Shown one piece after another: positions 8,765 through 19,300 of a stretch of 64,000 nucleotides of DNA. Position 1 is the stretch's first letter. Every line of letters starts with the position of its first letter. Source of the stretch: Lineus longissimus (Eukaryota; Nemertea; Pilidiophora; Heteronemertea; Lineidae); NCBI RefSeq assembly GCF_910592395.1, contig NC_088322.1, positions 3,100,001 through 3,164,000 of the forward strand. The letters are read 5' to 3'. A program made the translations under genes and the position numbers. The notes beneath the pieces are model-generated. The model did no database searches. It was not told the DNA's origin and saw nothing but the letters and a program-made list of their open reading frames with translations.

Positions 8765-11628
8765 CCATCGTAAGGCCAACTTTGAGTCATGTTTCTCCCA
8801 CCATACGGCAATTAGCTGAGTCTCATCCGTGGGACTCGGACAGTCGTATGGTTCAGGTTCCTTCATCTGGATCTGTAAGTGAATATAGTCTCGGTCGCAA
8901 CTTGTTGGAAAGTCAGTCAGGTTATGTGTGCAAGTCGTCACCGTTTCGGGTCGTGTATGACAAACTACCCGATGTTGCCCCGGAGACCGAGTGGACTAGT
9001 GAGTTAGCAGAAGAGCTTTTTCTTGCTAGGACACCAGCCTCTGGCCTACCCCCTGGTGGTTTGGTCTACAGCGACTTTGGGGATTACGATTTTGTTATTT
9101 CTCGGAGGTCGTCCCAAGCGAATTGGAGTGGTGACATTGTAGCCCCAGATAGTTACATTTACTCTGAAGGTTGTGGCTTGGTTGTCCCAAGTAATCCGTC
9201 TCCTGTAGAGTCCAGTTTGCCGGTCGGTTGTGACTTTGTCCCTCCAAATATATCCGGGATGTCCCATGATAGTGTCTGTCGGGTTGTGTCTCGGCCTGTT
9301 GAAGGTTGTGACATTGTCCCCTCGGAGGACTCTCAGGGGATGTCTCGTGTTGGAGGTGGTGAAGTGCTTCCCCTTGCTGACTATGACGGGATGCCCCGTT
9401 CTGTTAGAGGTTGTGACAATGACCTTTCGGGTCTTTGTCAATCTGTGCCGTTCCAATCCTTTGATCCTGGTAAGAGATGGTTATCACCCGCCCCTGATTC
9501 TTCTCCGGACGATTTAGAGCTGGGGAGGGAGGGGGGAGGTGTGGTTTCATCATCTAATCCCGTTTCGGTTATCTCTCATTTTGACCTCAGGTCACCACCA
9601 GCCCCTGATCCTTCTCCGGACAATTTAGAGCTGGGGAAGGGGGGAGGAGGCGTGGTGTCATCATCAAATTCAGTCTCACTCATCTGCCCTTTCAATCCTA
9701 TATTGTCACTTGGTTCCTCAACCAACACTGGAGACATTGGCTGTATCCGGGAAGTAGATTTTGGGGGTGTGGGCGTAGTGGGGGAGAGTGCCGTGGTCCT
9801 GGCTTCAATACAGGGAATGGTGGCTGAAGCGACAATAGACAGTGCTGCTCAGGTCACCGTATTGAGTACAGACTACGTGCGTTCACTCCCTGTCGCTCTC
9901 ATTTCTAAAGAATCCGTAAAACTAAAAGGTGCAGCCAAGGATAGTGACATTATTGCTTCGTATGTGGAGGGGGTGGAGTTCAGGATTAGTGATCAGGTGT
10001 TCTTGGTAAACGCGTACATTGCTCCGATATAAGATCCCATTCTGTTGGGGTTAGATATTCTCAAGGCACAAAAGGCTGTTATTGACCTTCACCTTGAGAA
10101 TCTAATCTTGAATGATATCTCAATTCCGATTAAGCTGGTACCCAATGTTCCACCGGTTTCCGAACCCAATGTACGCAACATCCGTATGGACTCATCCTCC
10201 CACATTGTAGGGAACTTGGATGAGAAGTCTGATGTGTTGTCTTCGGGACTTAGAACTCCCATTGATCTCTCTCCTAGTTGTGAGTCTCTTCCTCCCGATC
10301 CGGATCCCAAGGCTCCTGTTCCTGAGTATTTAATGGATCTATATCTCCGTTCCATAGTACACCTTACGGACGAGCAAGCAGTGAAAGTTGCTGACCTCCT
10401 GAATGAATTCCAAGATGTCTTCTCAAAAGACGAATTCGATATTGGAACTTTTTCGGGGGTGCAGCACCATATAGACACTGGTGATGCTGAGCCCATTAAG
10501 GTCCCGACTAGACGAACTCCTGTTGCTTTTGATGATGAGGAGAGGCAGAATCTCACTTTGATGTTGAAGGCCACTGTCATTGAGCCTGCTTCATCTCCCT
10601 GGTCTGCGGCCCCGGTGTTGATCCGTAAAAAAGACGGCAAGGTCCGCTGGTGTTGTGATTGGAGGGGTCTGAACTCTGTTACAAAAAAAGATGCATACCC
10701 TGTCCCAAACATTGAACAATGTTACCACACACTGAGGGGGTGCAAGTACTTCAGCACCCTAGATGCTACTTCCTCGTATTGGCAAATTGAGATTGCCCCC
10801 ACTGATCGAGAAAAAACTGCATTTTCGTCTAGAAAATACGGTCTCTTTCAATTCCGGAAAATGGGGTTCGGACTTTGCAATGCTCCCGCGACGTATCAAA
10901 GTGCGATGGAGCATATTCTCTCTGATCTGTCGTGGGACAAACTGGTTTGTTACTTGGATGACGTCATTATGGGAGAATTGACTTTTGAAGACCACCTGGT
11001 ATTTCTCCGTAAGTCACTTCTCAGGTTCTGTGAACACAAACTCAAGTTGAAACCTCGAAAATGCAACCTCTTTCAACTGGCGGCTAAGGTTTTGGGTCAC
11101 ATTCTCGATGAGCGCGGGATTGCAGTCAATCCCGAGAACATCGAGAAAGTAAAGACATGGGCCCCACCTAGGTATCTCCGAGAGTTACAATCTATCCTCG
11201 GCTTCGCTAATTACCACAGATCTCAAATCAAGGGTTTTTCGGAGATTGTGGTTTCACTCACCGAATTATTCAGTAAATCAGTCCCATTTCAGTGGGGAAC
11301 AGAGCAGCAGTCCGCTTTCGTACGGTTACGGGAGGCCCTGTCGTCTGCTCCGGTGTTAAGTTATCCCAATGATTCTGACCCCTTCATTCTAGATTGCGAT
11401 GCTTCTGATCACACCATAGGAGGGGAACTCCTACAGGTTCAGAATGGGGAGGAAAGAGTCATTGCATATGGGAGTTACACCATGACACCGGAGCAACGGC
11501 GTTACTGTACCACCCGTAAGGAGTTGTTGGCGTTGGTAAGATTTACCCGGAAATTCCGGCACTTCCTTCTCGGGAAGAAATTCACGGCCAGAACAGATCA
11601 TGGCAGTTTAGCTTGGCTTATGCGATAA
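8740..11628 (+). pseudogene. pol: protease, reverse transcriptase, RNase H
   Basis: This is in the -1 frame relative to gag. A long low-complexity linker precedes the protease; it contains G-C-D-x-V-P phrases and a duplicated ~36-residue unit (S-P-A-P-D-x-S-P-D-D-L-E-L-G ... G-G-G-V-V-S-S-S-N) at about 9487-9705. The protease active site is D-S-A at 9838. An in-frame TAA at 10030-10032 falls inside the protease C-terminal motif just before L-L-G-L-D. RT motifs follow: I-R-K-K-D-G-K, D-A-T-S-S-Y-W-Q, F-G-L-C-N-A-P and Y-L-D-D (10951-10962). RNase H begins at D-C-D-A-S-D (about 11391) and runs to A-W-L-M-R, where a deletion joint ends the frame. Confidence 0.9.
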
Positions 11629-12467
11629 TCGCACTCTTCTTCAATTAATTCGTTGTTTCCTGGGAGAGGACCAGCGGGATTGGGATAATGATTTACCCCT
11701 TCTCGCTGGTGTTATCCACTCTATGCCGAATCGGAGTACTGGTTTCACCCCCAACATGCTTATGTTGGGAAGAGAGGTTCACATGCCCTCCGACCTGGTC
11801 CTCAGCCCATTCCTAAAACAACCTCCCGCAGCATCGACCGGCGAATACGTACTGAAGCTGCGGGAGAAACTGGAGTTTGTACATCATATCGCTCGGCAGC
11901 ACTTGGGTGTAGCCGAGCACCGTAGAAAAAAGGACTATGATGTACAACTCCGGGAAAAGAGGTATCAGGCCGGGGATATCGTGTACAAGTCTGACAAGGT
12001 CCAAGGTTGGGCAAAGCTCCAAACTTAGACCGCCTTGGCTTGGTGCGTTTCTGGTTGAGAAGGCAATCTCGCCGGTTTTATATCTCATCGACGGGCAGAG
12101 TAAGAACCAAGTCGTTCATCATGATCGGCTTAAGCTCTGTCGAGATCGGATCTTACCGTTCTGGCTTCGGAGAAAGCGTCATCATCTCCTTGGTCCGGAC
12201 GATTCAGTGATTGCTCCATGTACAGATTCCCCTGACATGGAAACTGGGGTGTTTCCCTTTTGTACTCTGGATGAATTGGAGTTTGCAGATGTTGCCCAGG
12301 GTTCATTAGAGAATATTTCTCCTTCATTACTCTCAGTTTCTCCTCCGTCCGATGATGCACTGCCCGGACGATCTGTAGAGCTGGGCGGGGCTTCCCGGTT
12401 GGAGGAGACAACTTCTCACCATGAAGCCGAGTTGGACCTCAGTCTCGTCTTCCTCCCCGTCAGTTAG
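11624..12467 (+). pseudogene. Integrase C-terminal remnant after a large internal deletion
   Basis: Directly after the RNase H sequence the frame shifts to N-R-T-L-L-Q-L-I-R-C-F-L-G-E-D-Q-R-D-W, which belongs near the end of the integrase catalytic core. The zinc-binding domain and most of the DDE core, normally 250 or more residues, are absent. The frame runs through L-P-L-L-A-G-V to G-W-A-K (to 12028), then continues in another frame from about 12005 with L-R-P-P-W-L-G-A-F-L-V and V-H-H-D-R-L-K, the GPY/F-like C-terminal module, ending at 12465-12467. The deletion and the frameshift make integrase unusable. Confidence 0.8.
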
Positions 12468-13569
12468 TCTCCCTGAAATCAGTTTCTCTCAGGATATGCC
12501 CCCGATTCCAGGGTTACCACTCTGGGGGGTACGTAATGGGTACGACGAAACTGACGAACCACCCTGGAGACTGTCTGATGGACGCGGTGGGAGAAGGCGG
12601 CGGTTGCCGGCTTATTTGGGAGATTATATTCTCCAGATTACATGAAACTAGGCATTCCACAGTTGCGGGCTTGGGTTATTATTTCCCTTTACCTTTCTGT
12701 GTTCAAACACTATCTTACGATACGTCCACTTCTCGTCTATCGGCGTATCAATTTCCACTATTTCAAGCTTCTTGACACTTATTGTTGAATTCTGCCGGAA
12801 TCAAATTGCCGAAGTTGAATTTCTCGTAGTCCGTCTTTTCCCCAATCGGTTACTCCGTGTTAGTACTCCGTTCGTTTGTCTTGTTCCATGGGGGATTTTA
12901 TATTTTTTATCCTGTCTGAAATTCAAATTGGTGATCTGTTCCTTTTGTCGATCGTTGATACCTCATTTGTTTCAACATCGATTCAGTGTTGTCAAATTTT
13001 AAATTTACAGTTTCGTATTCGATATAAAAGCAAGTTCCTGCTTTGCAATCTTGTCCGTGCCGAGCTGAGATGAATCTCGGACTAAGCACGATTTCCTTGC
13101 GGTAACAAAATAGGTTTGTTTGTAATTTCCATGTTAACTGGATCAGGCATGATTCAGCTGGTTTGACCGGCTTCGTAAAATAATCTCTTTTTTTTTTAGT
13201 GTAAAACCAAAGTCCTCTAAAAATCTAAATCAAGCCATTTCTGCATTAAAGCTAAACTGTTCTTTATCAGGATGGTTCAATACCACATTGCGTCATCAGT
13301 GTGTTTACACTTCATAAAATCGGTCATTATTTCCTTGTTTCTGGTTACCGCATTACCGTCTCAATGGGGTTGAGTGGTGAATTACAGTTGCAGATACGCA
13401 ACTTTCATTTCGTTCTCATTTTCTTTTAGTTGAGTTCAGTTTGTCGTGTGGGTTCTAATTCTGGTTAAATTAAGCCGGGAACCCCAGTTTCGTTCTGGTT
13501 ATTTTCTGTTCTCAAATATATTCGATTCACCATCCGACCCTATTGGTAAAACGGTTTCTTTCGTTTCAG
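12468..13569 (+). other. Non-coding spacer between pol and the third ORF
   Basis: About 1.1 kb with no open frame of note. It ends in a pyrimidine tract and a good splice acceptor (TTTCTTTCGTTTCAG, AG at 13568-13569) six bases before the ATG of the third ORF. Its length and the acceptor suggest that the ORF is translated from a spliced subgenomic RNA, as env is in some LTR elements. Confidence 0.5.
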
Positions 13570-13575
13570 GCGGTT

Positions 13576-14784
13576 ATGTCTCCAACTAAGGTGCAGTGTC
13601 CGGTTTGTCCAGCCAAGGCTGGACATGTCAAGCGCCACGTCCTGGAGGCTCATCTCCCCCCTTTTTTTAATATCAAGATTTCTATTGACGATAGAGCTGA
13701 TCAGTATTTTGGATTTCTGCAGAATATTTCTAATTTTACGTGTGAGGGGGACTTGCGTGAGCTTGTCCCCTATTTTTACGAACGCGGGGTGTGTCCGGGT
13801 CCGGCTGACACCATCTGGTCGGACCACGAGATTTTATTCGTTCAGGAACTGCGTCTGGCGGAGTGGCTCCCCCCAACCTGGGACCTCTCCGTCGGATTCA
13901 GTCTAGCGCACTTATGGCATTGGAGGACGGCGTGTCGGGTCTTGTCGCTGTTCCCGGAGGCCCTTCGGGCCTCGTTCTATTTACCTCCTTTAATAGCGCC
14001 AAGACTCGCCCCGCCGCTCTTTGATGCGCTCTTCCATCTGGACCGTCTACCTGGTGGGGTAGGGATGGCTATCGATCCCCTGGTTACCGGGGCGGTCGCT
14101 AGCTATTGCTTCCCCACCTCCTGGCCTCGCGCCGGTGGTCCTGGGGTCTCGGATGGCAGGGTCTCTTTAACTGTGGGACTCCATCCCAGGATCGCCCATA
14201 ATATTTGCGCGACAAATTTTGGTACCAGATTGGAGGCGGAGGTGGCGCTTCTTGGACCGAGGGTGGTGGCCATCGGTGAGGTGGGGTTGGATTACGTTAT
14301 TAATCCAACGCCTCAGGTTCGGGAGGCACAGTTCAGGATTTTCCGGGTTTGTGTGGGGGTGGCGAAGGACCGGGGCCTTCCCCTTGTTTTACACTGTAGG
14401 GGTAACAAGTTGTCCCCGGACTCCGCCGGCCTCGACTGCCTGGACTATCTGAGGACTGTCCTCCCCTCCTCCCACCGCATCTATCTCCACTGCTTTACCG
14501 GGGGTTGGGAGGTTGCCCTTCAATGGCTGTCCGCTTTTCCTGCGACTGTCTTTGGGGTGACCATCGTTCGAAATTTGCCGGGGGTGCGACGAACTCGTTT
14601 AATCGTCGCCCTGCAGCGTTTGGAACTGACTTCACTGGTGGTGGAGACGGATTCCCCCTACCTCCTTCCTAGCCCTGGCAAAATTACCGAAGTGGTGGAG
14701 TATCTGCCCAGGATTGGGGGCGAGTCTAGGAGGACCGTCGCTGAAGCCACCAGCGAGGCGGCTCTACGATTCTATTCGCTGTAG
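13576..14784 (+). CDS. Zinc finger-TatD nuclease-like protein encoded inside the LTR element
   Basis: An intact 402-codon ORF. I prefer ATG 13576 over 13543 because the acceptor AG at 13568-13569 removes the earlier one. Residues ~8-26 form a C-P-V-C ... H-V-K-R-H ... H zinc finger. From about residue 145 to the end it matches TatD-family metal-dependent DNases (TIM-barrel amidohydrolase fold): V-G-L-H-P, A-I-G-E-V-G-L-D-Y (Glu235), L-H-C-R-G (His273), L-H-C-F-T-G (His305) and E-T-D-S-P-Y (Asp359). The N-terminal H-x-H motif reads D-A-L-F-H-L-D: the first metal histidine is Leu152, codon CTC, one base from CAC. TatD proteins are 3'-5' exonucleases or AP endonucleases. The ORF lies in the env position but has no signal peptide or membrane segment. 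Confidence 0.85.
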   Translation: MSPTKVQCPVCPAKAGHVKRHVLEAHLPPFFNIKISIDDRADQYFGFLQNISNFTCEGDLRELVPYFYERGVCPGPADTIWSDHEILFVQELRLAEWLPPTWDLSVGFSLAHLWHWRTACRVLSLFPEALRASFYLPPLIAPRLAPPLFDALFHLDRLPGGVGMAIDPLVTGAVASYCFPTSWPRAGGPGVSDGRVSLTVGLHPRIAHNICATNFGTRLEAEVALLGPRVVAIGEVGLDYVINPTPQVREAQFRIFRVCVGVAKDRGLPLVLHCRGNKLSPDSAGLDCLDYLRTVLPSSHRIYLHCFTGGWEVALQWLSAFPATVFGVTIVRNLPGVRRTRLIVALQRLELTSLVVETDSPYLLPSPGKITEVVEYLPRIGGESRRTVAEATSEAALRFYSL

Positions 14785-15435
14785 ACCTGCATTTTCGAGC
14801 GAGCAGGCCAGGCTTTGTGCAATTTTCCAGGTAGGTCTGGCCTGTCCCGTCGTCCGGTATTTCTCTTTCCGAGGAACGACCAGTGTTGTCATTTTTTTCT
14901 ATTTATTCCGGTTCATTCCTGGGGAGGGTTTTACACTTAGTTTACTAATACGGGTTTGGCCTCTTCGGACAATCAAAGGCTGAGGAAGCCCTAGTTTTTT
15001 GTATTAAAATTAAGTTGTCTTGGGAACGGGGTGTCCTAATTTAGCATGCTCCTCGGACTTTGTGAGCTGAGGGGTCCTTAAGGATATTCCTACTTCCCTC
15101 CGTGTATATAGTTATTATAATCATGATCTAAAGTGCCCTTGGAACTGAGTGTCCCATCGTAGCACGCTCCTCGGACTTTGTGAGCTAAGGGGTCCTTCTG
15201 GGCATTCACAGTCCAAGTTTTGTATAATATACTATAAAGTCTAGTTTTTTCATACATATTATAGGCCCGAGTGGGGTTAAGTTTTTTTTTAGTAAAAACC
15301 CGGCGTGTCTCTTCGGATATAAAAAGGCTGAGGAGGCTCGTGCAGGGAATTACATTGTAAATACGTTCATCGACAAGATCATGCAGCCCCCAGAAGACTG
15401 TGATCACCATCATCATCCCAAATCCCGAGACGACC
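14785..15435 (+). repeat. 3' untranslated region with two families of direct repeats
   Basis: A ~61-bp block (CTTGG..AC ... GTGTCC ... GCTCCTCGGACTTTGTGAGC ... GGGGTCCTT) occurs at 15019-15079 and 15137-15197. A second ~30-bp block (CTCTTCGGA ... AAAGGCTGAGGA) flanks it at 14961-14991 and 15308-15336. The nested repeat plan recalls direct repeats near the 3' end of some retroviruses that help RNA export, but the function here is unknown. Confidence 0.65.
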
Positions 15436-15448
15436 TAAGGGGGAGGAA
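15436..15448 (+). other. Polypurine tract
   Basis: AAGGGGGAGGAA directly abuts the 3' LTR, the expected primer for plus-strand synthesis. Confidence 0.8.
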
Positions 15449-15746
15449 TGTGGTGCGGAGGGGTACCGAGCGCGTCGCCAACAGCCGGTATCCCGTGACG
15501 TCAGCAGGTGGAGGGCCCAGTGACGTCACTCCCGGACCGCATAAAAGCCCTCGCAGGCCTAGTCTCGGGGCAGAAAACAACAGAAGTCAATAAAGTAAGT
15601 TCATCACGTATCTTGTCCGGTTTCATGCACATTTCATGCATAATGCACCGTATCATGCTCGCACCTGAATATTTGTGGTAGTGCACACCTGTATCAGCCC
15701 GTGGGTCACCCCGTCAGGCCCCTCGCTAAAAGTGGCCGGCACTACA
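15449..15746 (+). repeat. 3' LTR
   Basis: 298 bp, same length as the 5' LTR with 7 substitutions by my hand alignment. Both CRE sites, the TATA-like box, AATAAA and GTAAGT are retained. It is followed by GAAG, matching the four bases before the 5' LTR. Confidence 0.92.
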
Positions 15747-16384
15747 GAAGCAAGAGGAAATAAAGAATATAAAGGATTTATCGCGTTGTCATTGAGTCGG
15801 AACCCGGAGGGCGAAAACCCATACATTACAGTAACCAATGAAAAGGGAGACATTCAAATACCCTCAAAGTACTTTGCTGATCATGTATACACACTATTAC
15901 TGTGACTTTAGTAGCTACTGTGCACAGCAAGCAAGTCTACACTATATACACTGTGCATTACACATGTTACATGCATACATACAAGGCGTACCCGGAAATA
16001 TAAATCAGCTGAAGAGGGCTTAAAAAAACACCGAATTCACAGTCAAAGAGTTAATCTATTCGTATGAATGATATGTTACATGATAAATTGACTCTCAATC
16101 AACTAATTCAGCTCATATCGAGTCACTTCGACGGTTGAACAAAGATATAGCAGTGATTTCTTTGGGCCCCAAATAATCTTTTGTTTTGATCGATTTGTTT
16201 ACGTCACGTGACTGCACTGTTCAGCCGTGAGTTTCAGCAGCGGTTCTGTCAAGTCCCATAAAACTTTCCCGAAAATAAGTCTTTGATAACAGAATAATAC
16301 GATTTTTGCAGAGTATAATCTTCATAATATTTATAATGATATGTAGATTTTTCCAGTTGGACAACTGCCTCTATCATCTTCTTT
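15747..16384. other. Intergenic, no recognised gene
   Basis: AT-rich flank after the LTR element. A short open stretch at about 15747-15905 encodes a polar peptide I do not recognise. A GTCACGTGAC palindrome lies near 16203. Confidence 0.4.
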
Positions 16385-16388
16385 TTTA

Positions 16389-17447
16389 CCCTTTACCCGT
16401 CGATCGTACAGATCTGCATGATTTTGACATGCTTTAAAAAATACCGCCAATAGTCTCGTGTTGGGGAATCCCCAACAAAGTGTGCAAGCCATGCAATGCT
16501 GGAATGATGACTAAACGAAGTAACGCCAATTTGCATGTTGTTTACTGCAAAATGTCGAACTGGGAGGAACTTTATGATGATGTGTGTCGATTTATTGAAG
16601 ATTTTGACGAGACTTGACAATCATGGCTTCGCAGAGGCCTCGTACATTCACCCTAGCTGATGTTCTAGGCGAAATTATGAATGATAGTGACGATGGGAAG
16701 GTTATTCCGACGAAAGGGGGGTCGTCCTCCTTCTTTGCCTCTTGCTGACCAGGATACCAGGAGACTGAATGGCCATTACCACGATATAGGACACTCTGAA
16801 GCCAGACATGACTGCGCGGTCTGTGCAAAGAAGGTTTTGCAAAACAGGCTCGACAGGAACATGCGGTACAAAACCAACTTCTGTTGCATCACTTGTGACA
16901 GCAGGTCACTGTGTGTCAATGACAGAAGGATCCGTTTTCATCTATATCATTCTAGGAGACAATATTGGTTGTGAGAGACTAATACTTGTTGCCTGTTCCA
17001 ACCTAAAGACACAATTTCAGTCATGACGACGTTTTGAGAAGTCGGCCGAGTGGACCCTTTTTCACCTTTTTCTGCAAAGTGATGGAGCAGACAACAACAG
17101 TTTTTGTACTTGCTAAAATCACTTGTAGAACTCATGAAATTCACTAGACAAATGAAAATGGAGTCCTGGATATTGTTGTTATGGTTATTTTGAATTTGTA
17201 AGGAAGTCAATGCTTTTTTCTGGTGTTTCATAGTTTTTTCCAATGTTTCATCGATTTTCTTACTAGTACCCCATATAGAACATTCAAAATGATGATCTAC
17301 TTATTGTGAATGAAAGAGAATGAAATAAGCTTTCCAAAAAATGCATACTTTTATTGGTTATTTCTTATAATAATGGCAGAGGATGAATAATTGCCGCGGT
17401 AGGTCGAAAAATGGCCGACGCCCCAAAAAAAACCGACGGTTAAAAGG
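16389..17447 (+). mobile_element. Internally deleted piggyBac-type transposon
   Basis: The ends are CCCTTTACCCGTCG on the left and, in reverse complement, CCTTTTAACCGTCG on the right. The right end abuts TTAA (17448-17451) and the left a TTTA (16385-16388), one change from the TTAA piggyBac target. The 1.06 kb inside retains only the start and the cysteine-rich end of the transposase, so it is a non-autonomous deletion derivative. Confidence 0.78.
16623..16974 (+). pseudogene. piggyBac transposase remnant: N-terminus fused to Cys-rich C-terminus
   Basis: ATG 16623 opens a short acidic N-terminal piece (F-T-L-A-D-V-L-G-E-I-M-N-D-S-D). Within about 90 bp, in another frame, comes the piggyBac C-terminal zinc-binding region: R-R-L-N-G-H-Y, C-A-V-C, C-C-I-T-C, S-L-C-V-N and F-H-L-Y-H-S (to 16974). 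The whole DDD catalytic core is deleted. The C-terminal region binds the transposon ends in active relatives. Confidence 0.75.
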
Positions 17448-17451
17448 TTAA

Positions 17452-18516
17452 GCAAAGACGTGAGGACTATCTCAAAATTTGGTCAATTTTTTTCATCAAT
17501 CCCGTCTTAAAAGAACCAGTAAAAATTAAACACATTCTTTCTTTACCAATATTTGGTTGATAAATAAGCTTACGTCATTCTTAATCTGTGTGACGCAGCT
17601 TTGAGCAGTGGTTTGCAGAGCAAAATTGAAACCAAGCACTTTCTGAACCGGGCCAAATCTTCTCAAAATTGCCGCCTAACATTATGTAAATGAGCAAAAA
17701 ATGACGTTGTCGTGGTTAGAGAATTTGCCCGAAAACGGCGCGTGGTCGGCTGACTCCAAAAATTAGCGATTTTTACCAAATAAATCTGACGGGAGACAAA
17801 ACTGCTTACAAATTAAGTTAGGCTATGAAAAATAATAAACCTGTTGTGATAGATTTCAAGGAGTAAATCGATGAAGAAAAAAATTTAGAGGCAAAAATAA
17901 GGATCACAATTGTGAACCAATAGGTATTGAAAAGGTATTGAATAGGGATAGTACAGGGTGAAAGAACTATTTAGTTGGTGTGTACTACTCATCACTTCCG
18001 GTGTTATATGGCCGAGTTAAGCTGTTAGAAAATGAAAGAGTGCAGGTCAGGGAGATCTGATCATATCAGGGGAGTGGCAAGAAGCCACCAATGAAAATGT
18101 GCAAAATGTGAAAGAACCGTGGGACCTGAAAATGTTGTTGTTTTTGTTAGGACGGATTGAATTGGGGGTCATGCCGGTTTAAAGACCAGCTGCCTGAGAG
18201 ACCGTCTTCTATATTGAAATATAAAAAACGAGATGATGCATTATATAAGTGAATACTGACAGAACTGCAACATAGACAAGAGACGAAATTATTGAGCAGC
18301 TAAGCAACTCAAAGAGAAAGTGAAAATGAGAATGACACCAACCCGGTAACAATGCTAGGTCACCAGTGGTTGGCCTATTACTAAGTACTGATTAATAAAT
18401 CTTACGATGGAAGGCCAATCGTTTAGTGTATGTAGGAAAAATGAGATATACATTGGTGTCGCCCTTCCTGGCTGGAAGCTGGGACCTTCCCTGCTTCCAA
18501 GCGGAAGACTAGTTCA
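17452..18516. other. Intergenic, no recognised gene
   Basis: AT-rich sequence with no supported ORF. Its right part (about 18,120-18,516) could be 3' untranslated sequence of the minus-strand LINE that follows. Confidence 0.35.
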
Positions 18517-19300
18517 CTAGTTTGAAACTATGTTATGGCTAAAGACAAGATTGTCTTCTCCATCGATGTCGCAGAAGGCATCGGTGTGATACCAAAATAT
18601 TAGAAACGTGTTTAAATTATTTGTGAGACGGTAGAACTCGAAGTCAGTTTGGATGATCTTTCTGAGATCAGTGGGGCCGAAGCCAAAGTTCTTATTCAAA
18701 AGGGCTTTTAGGTTGCTGATTTTGACAAAACAAAGATGAGATTTAGCTGCCTCTTGACAGTTGTGTTTGGCGACAATAGAAATACGTAATCTTCTAGACA
18801 AAAAACATGGTGTGTGTCACGACCACTAGCGAGAAGAATCACAAGTGCGCAAAGATAACTGGTGGAGGGGCGCTCCAAGAATGTGTGCTTTGGATCATCG
18901 TAAGCAGGACAGAAAAGACAGTCGGGAGTTCGGGCAAAGCCTGCATCGTAGCGGAATACTTTGTCATGGCACCATGAGAAATCCGCCATTGCACGTCCCC
19001 TTGCTCTTTTGGAATGGGAGAAGTGTGAAAAGCCGAAAACCCCAGACAAATTGTCGCCAAGAGAGAATCCTTCCACTTGTATCCCGGAGAGTTAGCGTGT
19101 GTTTGGGAGTAGTAGTGGGCCCTACAAAACATGTTGTAGAATTTCTTGGTGGCCAGGTCCTGAAACCGAAAGCACTTTTCTGAATCGAGTGAATCAAGGA
19201 ATGGCTGAATCAACTGAATGGCGAGCAGGTTTGCTGGCCCAATGGAGGGGACTCCGGGGACCAAATTTCTTCAAGCCTAGTTTCGGGAATAGCACTGAGT
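18517..19300 (-). pseudogene. C-terminal domain of a decayed LINE ORF2
   Basis: Read on the minus strand, overlapping frames give V-Q-W-R-I-S-H-G-A, C-L-F-C-P-A-Y-D-D-P-K-H-T-F-L-E and V-I-L-L-A-S-G-R-D. This is the pattern of the post-RT region in many non-LTR elements (a W-R ... H-G-A segment followed by C-P-x-C ... H-x-F-x-x-C-P). A mutated cysteine (F-L-E-R-P) and several frame changes show that it is dead. The polymerase domain itself is not visible upstream. Confidence 0.6.

Larger units (their letters stand above)
5893..15746 (+). mobile_element. Ty3/Gypsy LTR retrotransposon with an extra TatD-nuclease gene
   Basis: It is complete at both ends: 298-bp LTRs (5893-6190 and 15449-15746) starting TGTGG and ending CTACA, flanked by the 4-bp duplication GAAG. 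I counted 7 substitutions between the LTRs, about 2.3 percent, so insertion was fairly recent. Order: leader, gag with two zinc knuckles, a frameshift signal, pol (protease, RT, RNase H), a deleted integrase, about 1.1 kb of non-coding sequence, a third ORF (zinc finger plus TatD nuclease), a repeat-bearing 3' region, and a polypurine tract. Stops in gag and pol and the integrase deletion make it non-autonomous. Confidence 0.93.

Noticed and set aside
9046-9456. 136-residue minus-strand frame with T-T-F-N-R repeats
   Set aside because: It is the antisense of the repeat-bearing Gag-Pol linker.
10089-10712. 207-residue minus-strand frame opposite the Gypsy RT
   Set aside because: It mirrors a strongly supported RT sequence on the plus strand and matches no family I know.
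13543-13575. Upstream ATG for the TatD ORF
   Set aside because: A strong splice acceptor lies between it and ATG 13576; the extra residues look like intron or leader sequence.
13576-14784. TatD gene as bacterial contamination or a host TATDN gene
   Set aside because: It lies inside an LTR element with target duplication, between pol and a polypurine tract, and carries a eukaryote-style zinc finger.
13576-14784. Third ORF as an envelope gene
   Set aside because: There is no signal peptide, transmembrane segment or fusion-like region; TatD motifs explain the sequence.
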